Shown: piece by piece, positions 63,300 to 64,000 of the stretch | Position numbering within the stretch: the stretch's first letter is position 1 | How the letters are laid out: each line of letters starts with the position of its first letter | DNA from: CAYTGM01 sp964437365 | GTDB lineage: Bacteria > Sumerlaeota > Sumerlaeia > SLMS01 | Assembly (NCBI GenBank): GCA_964437365.1 | Contig: CAYTGM010000011.1 | Span: 102,261 to 166,260 of the forward strand | Direction: 5' to 3' | Length of the DNA stretch: 64,000 nucleotides | The notes under the pieces: model-generated | Seen by the model: the letters and a program-made list of their open reading frames with translations, nothing else | Database searches by the model: none | What the model was told of the DNA's origin: nothing | Made by a program: the position numbers and the translations under genes

Positions 63300-63863
63300 A
63301 TGACCAGATCAGAAGCCATTCCAGCTTTTTCAAAAGGTTTCATAATCACGATCACATTCATGGCGATGGTTGTGCTTGGCGGAACTGTCTGGCTTCAAGG
63401 CACCAGAAAGAAGGCCTCTCTATATAACCAGCCATTCGAGCACTATAACTCGATAATCTTGAACGAAACCGAAGAGACTTTTGAGATAACCGATCCTGAG
63501 TTCTACAGCGGGAGCGCTGTCTCATTTTCACGAATTAGCTATTCTGCAACCTTCACAGATCAGTATCGAGCAATATGGGAGCTCAAGGAGCGCGAGAATT
63601 CAGAAACGATCTATCTCGAGCTCATCAGAAATGGCAACTCCGAGTCGGCGATTTATGGACTCATGGGACTTAAGCTGATCAACAGTTCCCATCTCGATGA
63701 TATCGGAAACAGTCTCCAGGCGAAGTCTGAAATGCTGACCTATGGGCGCGGCGGATGTCTCTTGATGTCTGAACCTGCAGGCAATGTGGTGAAGATGCTC
63801 ATGGCGGCAGAGCTCGAGAACCCCGAAGCCAAACATCGCCCGACCCCTCAAGAGATCAACTGA
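63300..63863 (+). CDS. Small membrane-anchored protein of unknown function
   Basis: 187 residues from ATG 63300 (TTG 63297 directly before; GGGGAG just upstream). One N-terminal span (FIITITFMAMVVLGGTVWL) is followed by a ~150-residue extracytoplasmic region with mixed alpha/beta character (ETFEITDPEFYSG, YLELIRNGNSESAIYGLMGL). No family was recognised. The spacing of helical pieces after residue ~95 loosely recalls HEAT-like repeats. The last 137 bases of the window show no gene. Confidence 0.55.
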   Translation: MTRSEAIPAFSKGFIITITFMAMVVLGGTVWLQGTRKKASLYNQPFEHYNSIILNETEETFEITDPEFYSGSAVSFSRISYSATFTDQYRAIWELKERENSETIYLELIRNGNSESAIYGLMGLKLINSSHLDDIGNSLQAKSEMLTYGRGGCLLMSEPAGNVVKMLMAAELENPEAKHRPTPQEIN

Positions 63864-64000
63864 CCTTCAGTTCGTCGAACTCTAGAGCTACTCAACAATG
63901 ATCCCGTCTTTCTCTCTCCGTTAATCTTCACAGGCAGAGGGCCATCCACCCCCTTCCAGCCCCGGTTAGAGCTAATGCTGGCCCAATGTTGCCCCAACGG

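Overview
The window is a continuous stretch of bacterial chromosome, densely coded on both strands, with no rRNA, tRNA, CRISPR array or insertion sequence that I could see. The organism is Gram-negative: it has Lnt, an LptF/LptG permease, an RND efflux pair, an O-antigen ligase and a lipobox protein. Several traits point to an uncultured deep lineage, perhaps near the PVC/Planctomycetota or Sumerlaeota/Hydrogenedentota groups: a secreted amidase carrying a golvesin-like domain, a DksA-type protein with a long basic tail beside ileS, a GPP34 protein, a fused E1 alpha/beta dehydrogenase and an FHA kinase. I could not test this placement and hold it loosely.

Layout, 0-34 kb. A truncated amidase and a YHS lipoprotein are followed by an orphan histidine kinase. 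Next is a plus-strand envelope run: PASTA protein, RND adaptor and pump, dtd, a PfpI-like protein and lnt. A diguanylate cyclase, then pgk, uvrC and riboflavin synthase, lie on the minus strand. A GPP34 protein, a PAS kinase and a HAD protein precede the run DUF167, pnp, ileS and dksA-like (minus). An ArsC-like protein, an LptF-like permease and purC (plus) face an odd thymidylate kinase. A secreted protein, an ECF sigma factor and its probable anti-sigma factor form an operon below an AraC-type regulator.

Layout, 34-64 kb. A surface-polysaccharide region holds an O-antigen ligase, two GT4 glycosyltransferases, a radical SAM/SPASM protein, a MATE transporter, a GT-C-like membrane protein and a UDP-sugar dehydrogenase. 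Housekeeping genes lie among these: queD, ispD-ispF, an operon of branched-chain E1 (fused), E2 and an FHA-Ser/Thr kinase, a 3-methyladenine glycosylase, yggS-trpE and ribBA. The end carries a secreted beta-helix protein, ftsK, a sulfatase-fold protein and a small membrane protein.

The most unusual observations are these. Two distant intergenic regions, upstream of the diguanylate cyclase and of the AraC-type regulator, share the same modules: a LacI-type palindrome, a 12-base box and a CTGC-rich inverted repeat. A Hanks-type kinase with an FHA domain closes the keto-acid dehydrogenase operon. The dksA-like product has a histone-like tail and a rearranged zinc finger. The thymidylate kinase lacks its P-loop lysine. 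An unexplained GC-rich block with interleaved inverted repeats lies near 49.9 kb.
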